Shown piece after piece: positions 6,157 through 7,087 of a stretch of 7,087 bases of DNA (position 1 is the stretch's first letter; the number at the start of each line of letters is the position of its first letter). A program made the translations under genes and the position numbers. The DNA comes from an uncultured Ruminococcus sp. (lineage in GTDB: Bacteria; Bacillota_A; Clostridia; Oscillospirales; Ruminococcaceae), in contig CALFMA010000615.1 of the NCBI GenBank assembly GCA_937880065.1, positions 1 through 7,087 of the forward strand, written 5' to 3'. The notes beneath the pieces are model-generated. The model ran no database searches. It saw nothing but the letters and a program-made list of their open reading frames with translations, and was not told the origin of the DNA.

Positions 6157-6438
6157 ATGTTTAAGATTAGTATGCAGTTCTTCGCTCATAAAAAGGGTGT
6201 TGGTTCTACAAAGAACGGCCGTGACTCTGAGTCCAAAAGACTTGGTGTAAAGCGTGCTGACGGACAGTTCGTTAAGGCTGGCAATATCCTCGTTCGCCAG
6301 AGAGGTACACATATTCATCCCGGCGTTGGCGTAGGTATTGGTTCTGACGATACAATTTTCGCTACAGTTAGCGGAAGAGTAAAGTTCGAGCGTCTTGGCA
6401 AGGACCGTAAGAAGGTTTCTGTTTACACAGAGCAGTAA
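6157..6438 (+). CDS. rpmA: 50S ribosomal protein L27 with cleavable N-terminal extension
   Basis: L27 sits near the peptidyl transferase centre of the 50S subunit, and its mature N-terminus reaches toward the P-site tRNA. The 93-aa product starts MFKISMQFF followed by [15 protein letters not shown]. The first nine residues match the extension that Prp cuts after the double Phe in Firmicutes; the rest matches the conserved L27 body, including [14 protein letters not shown] strong site GGAGGTG (6145-6151) lies inside the end of prp, indicating translational coupling. An intrinsic terminator follows the gene. Confidence 0.97.
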   Translation: MFKISMQFFAHKKGVGSTKNGRDSESKRLGVKRADGQFVKAGNILVRQRGTHIHPGVGVGIGSDDTIFATVSGRVKFERLGKDRKKVSVYTEQ

Positions 6439-6456
6439 TCATTTTTGATTGCCTAT

Positions 6457-6484
6457 AAATCCCGAGCTTTTGCTTGGGATTTTT
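6457..6484 (+). terminator. Intrinsic terminator of the rplU-prp-rpmA operon
   Basis: ATCCCGAGC (6459-6467) pairs with GCTTGGGAT (6472-6480) with one G-U pair around a TTTT loop. The right arm runs straight into a T-tract ending at 6484. This is a textbook Rho-independent terminator 20 bases after the rpmA stop. A smaller hairpin, AATCA (6437-6441) with TGATT (6446-6450), sits just before it. Confidence 0.92.
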
Positions 6485-6492
6485 CATTATTA

Positions 6493-6510
6493 AATAAGGA
6501 AACCCTTATT
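6493..6510 (+). repeat. 7-bp inverted repeat in the obg promoter region
   Basis: AATAAGG (6493-6499) and CCTTATT (6504-6510) are exact reverse complements four bases apart. The second arm overlaps the first two bases of the candidate -35 element. It could be a small operator or simply a hairpin in A/T-rich DNA. Confidence 0.35.
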
Positions 6511-6536
6511 GAAATAAGCATCAGATATTATATATT
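6509..6536 (+). promoter_or_regulatory. Candidate promoter of obg
   Basis: TTGAAA (6509-6514) and TATATT (6531-6536) match the -35 and -10 elements with one mismatch each and a 16-base spacer. The position, after the rpmA terminator and about 25 bases before ATG 6562, suits an own promoter for obg. The surroundings are A/T-rich, so chance matches are possible. Confidence 0.5.
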
Positions 6537-6558
6537 CTCCCGACTTTCAAGGAGGTAA

Positions 6559-7087
<529 letters not shown>

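Overview
This window looks like chromosome of a cellulosome-forming Ruminococcus or a close relative in Oscillospiraceae (Clostridia). The main evidence is a secreted protein ending in a type I dockerin with two calcium-loop repeats. Supporting evidence is a Firmicute-style rplU-prp-rpmA-obg cluster in which L27 carries the cleavable N-terminal extension, strong AGGAGG-type ribosome binding sites and moderate GC. The genus is an inference; no marker here fixes the species. All supported genes are on the + strand.

Positions 1-1518 hold the 3' part of a membrane-anchored transglutaminase-like protein whose start lies before the window. Positions 1637-3019 encode a secreted C39-like papain-fold protein with an Ig-like module, an SH3-like module and a C-terminal dockerin. 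It is followed after 17 bases by prmA (3037-3999), so the two are probably co-transcribed. A 121-base gap full of small inverted repeats (4000-4120) leads to a conserved-looking cytoplasmic protein of unknown function (about 4121-5353). Its lysine codon choice resembles that of the ribosomal protein genes next door.

A 13-bp inverted repeat (5374-5419) separates this gene from a near-consensus promoter (5417-5445), a structured leader resembling the L21 leader, and the rplU-prp-rpmA operon. L21 and L27 are 50S ribosomal proteins, and Prp is the cysteine protease that trims the L27 N-terminus. The operon ends at a clear intrinsic terminator (6457-6484). A candidate promoter with a 7-bp inverted repeat then precedes obg, whose GTPase domain is cut off by the window end just after the P-loop.

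Most of the window is housekeeping. The parts worth a second look are the dockerin-tagged C39-like protein, the unknown gene at 4121-5353 with its structured leader, and the overlap of an inverted repeat with the rplU promoter. I see no mobile element, CRISPR array, tRNA or rRNA.
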